From: Gimesia benthica
GTDB taxonomy: Bacteria; Planctomycetota; Planctomycetia; Planctomycetales; Planctomycetaceae
Direction: 5' to 3'
DNA: 64,000 nucleotides
Assembly: GCF_009720525.1 (NCBI RefSeq)
Contig: NZ_CP043930.1
Span: forward strand, 2,081,501-2,145,500
Position numbers and translations under genes: made by a program. The notes beneath the pieces are model-generated. The model had not been told where the DNA came from. It did not search any database and saw only the letters and a list, made by a program, of their open reading frames with translations. Positions 62,747-64,000 of this stretch are shown here, one piece after another; positions within the stretch are counted from its first letter, which is position 1; every line of letters starts with the position of its first letter.

Positions 62747-64000
62747 ATGCTTCTTCTGTGTTCGAGCAAGCGCATCGTCCCTGCACTCGTTCTCACTTTC
62801 CTGTGTACTTCACTCACCCGGGTGAGTGCTGAAAAGACAACGAAAGTCTCCCCAGCCAGAATACGTTCCATCCTTTCGGAAAACTGTTTCCAGTGTCACG
62901 GACCGGATGCCAAGAAACGCGCTGCCGACCTGCGCTTCGATACCCGTGACGGCGCCTTTGCCGACCTGGGCGGTCACAAAGCCATTGTGCCCGGCAACCT
63001 GAAGGAAAGCGAACTCATCACCCGCATTACAACTGACGACGGCGACATCCTCATGCCGCCGGCTGACAGCGGGAAGAAGCTGAAACCGGAAGAAATTAAA
63101 CAGCTCAAACTCTGGATCGAACAGGGTGCTCCCTGGCAGGATCACTGGGCCTTCGTAAAACCTCAGAAAGCACCACTGCCTTCCGTCTCACAACCGGGCT
63201 GGGTGAAGAGTCCCGTCGATCAGTTCATCCTGGCACGGCTCGATGAAGAAGGACTCAAACCCGCTGCCGAGGCTGATCGTCGTACTCTCATTCGACGAGT
63301 CACCCTGGACCTCACCGGGTTGCCTCCCACGCCGCAGGAAGTGGAATCGTTTGTAAATGACAAAAGTCCCAATGCCTATGAGAAGGTTGTGGATCGATTG
63401 CTGCAGTCTCCCCGGTACGGCGAACACATGGCCCGCTACTGGCTGGACATCGCCCGTTACGGCGACACTCACGGACTGCACCTCGATAACTACCGCGAGA
63501 TGTGGCCTTACCGTGACTGGGTCATTAATGCCTTCAATACCAACAAACACTACGATCAGTTTGTGATCGAACAGCTGGCCGGTGACCTGCTCCCGAATGC
63601 AACACTCGATCAGCAGATCGCCACTGGCTTCAACCGCTGTCACGTGACCACCAACGAAGGGGGTTCGATCGCCGAAGAAGTCTATGTGCGCAACGTCATC
63701 GACCGGGTGGAAACGACAGGCCAGGCCTTTATGGGGCTCACCCTCGGCTGTGCCGTCTGTCACGACCACAAGTTCGATCCCTTTACGAAAACCGAATTCT
63801 ATCAGCTGTTTGCATTCTTCAATAACCTCGACGGCCCCGCGATGGACGGGAACATCAAAGACTCCCCCCCTTCCGTCCGTGTCCCCGATGATGCCCAGTC
63901 CAAGCAACTCCAGGCTTATAAAGATCAGATTGCAGCCATTGAAAAACGGGGAGCCGACCGTACCAAGGTGAACGAACCCGCGTTTCAGTCCTGGCTCCAG
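62747..64000 (+). CDS. PSCyt1/DUF1549 planctomycete cytochrome-type protein, partial at right edge
   Basis: The gene starts at the ATG at 62747 and is open to the window end, so at least 418 residues are seen. A signal peptide (about 1-27) is followed by the PSCyt1 domain with CFQCH at 47-51, LRFDTRDGAFADLGGHKAIV and ILMPPADSGKKLKPEEIK. Then comes DUF1549: LIRRVTLDLTGLPPTPQEVE, VVDRLLQSPRYGEHMARYWL and the second motif CAVCHDHKFDPFTKTEFY near 334. The role matches that of the 937-residue protein at 42225. A DUF1501 gene would be expected next to it, outside the window. Confidence 0.92.
   Translation, partial: MLLLCSSKRIVPALVLTFLCTSLTRVSAEKTTKVSPARIRSILSENCFQCHGPDAKKRAADLRFDTRDGAFADLGGHKAIVPGNLKESELITRITTDDGDILMPPADSGKKLKPEEIKQLKLWIEQGAPWQDHWAFVKPQKAPLPSVSQPGWVKSPVDQFILARLDEEGLKPAAEADRRTLIRRVTLDLTGLPPTPQEVESFVNDKSPNAYEKVVDRLLQSPRYGEHMARYWLDIARYGDTHGLHLDNYREMWPYRDWVINAFNTNKHYDQFVIEQLAGDLLPNATLDQQIATGFNRCHVTTNEGGSIAEEVYVRNVIDRVETTGQAFMGLTLGCAVCHDHKFDPFTKTEFYQLFAFFNNLDGPAMDGNIKDSPPSVRVPDDAQSKQLQAYKDQIAAIEKRGADRTKVNEPAFQSWLQ

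Overview
The window comes from a planctomycete, most likely a Gimesia- or Rubinisphaera-like member of Planctomycetales. The reasons are the family content: a DUF1559 prepilin-like protein, three PSCyt1/DUF1549/DUF1553 or PVC-type haem-binding CxxCH proteins, a DUF1501 Tat protein, a DUF1080 protein, a secreted sulfatase, an LEDRTLL-type giant surface protein, an orphan FlgI-like protein and TadE/TadG pilus proteins. There is no rRNA and no CRISPR array. The genus is an inference; no search was run.

Layout. 0-10.6 kb: a beta-helix surface protein running off the left edge, a small lipoprotein, a TPR lipoprotein, an MtfA-like peptidase, a sulfatase and three Tad pilin-like genes. 10.6-18.3 kb: a large AsmA-like envelope protein (split by a frameshift), a GT39-type glycosyltransferase, an orphan FlgI-like protein and a sterol desaturase/hydroxylase. 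18.9-24.2 kb: RhlE helicase, a small basic protein and a cold-shock protein in a row, then a DUF1559 protein, ferrochelatase and MsrA. 25.3-33.9 kb: an integrated genomic island. 34.3-46.5 kb: sialidase-like, CehA/McbA-like, PVC cytochrome, DUF1080 and a PSCyt1-DUF1501 pair. 46.5-62.1 kb: Na/Pi symporter, a sugar-type SDR/Gfo-Idh-MocA pair, a GntR-LacI hybrid regulator placed between secreted hydrolases, an AspT/YidE-like transporter, a GHL10 glycoside hydrolase and RtcB. A second PSCyt1/DUF1549 protein runs off the right edge.

The most coherent system is the roughly 8.6-kb island. It is bounded by a 20-bp direct repeat (25315-25334 and 33921-33940) that is the 3' end of a CAT-anticodon tRNA gene at 33924-33997 (complement). 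Inside are two small overlapping membrane-protein genes, a divergent single-chain restriction-modification enzyme of Type ISP architecture (Mrr-like nuclease, SF2 helicase, N6-adenine methylase, target-recognition domain), a small excisionase-type HTH protein and a tyrosine integrase. The last codons of the integrase are written in the antisense of the tRNA gene, so excision should exchange its C-terminus. A 21-bp repeat near both ends looks like arm-type integrase binding sites.

The second strong pattern is technical or evolutionary. Five genes (at 1.57, 12.91, 20.38, 21.05 and 35.95 kb) are each broken by what looks like loss of exactly one base in a homopolymer. In each case restoring one base rejoins a convincing protein. 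The uniformity points to sequencing or consensus error, although real decay or slippage cannot be excluded from sequence alone.
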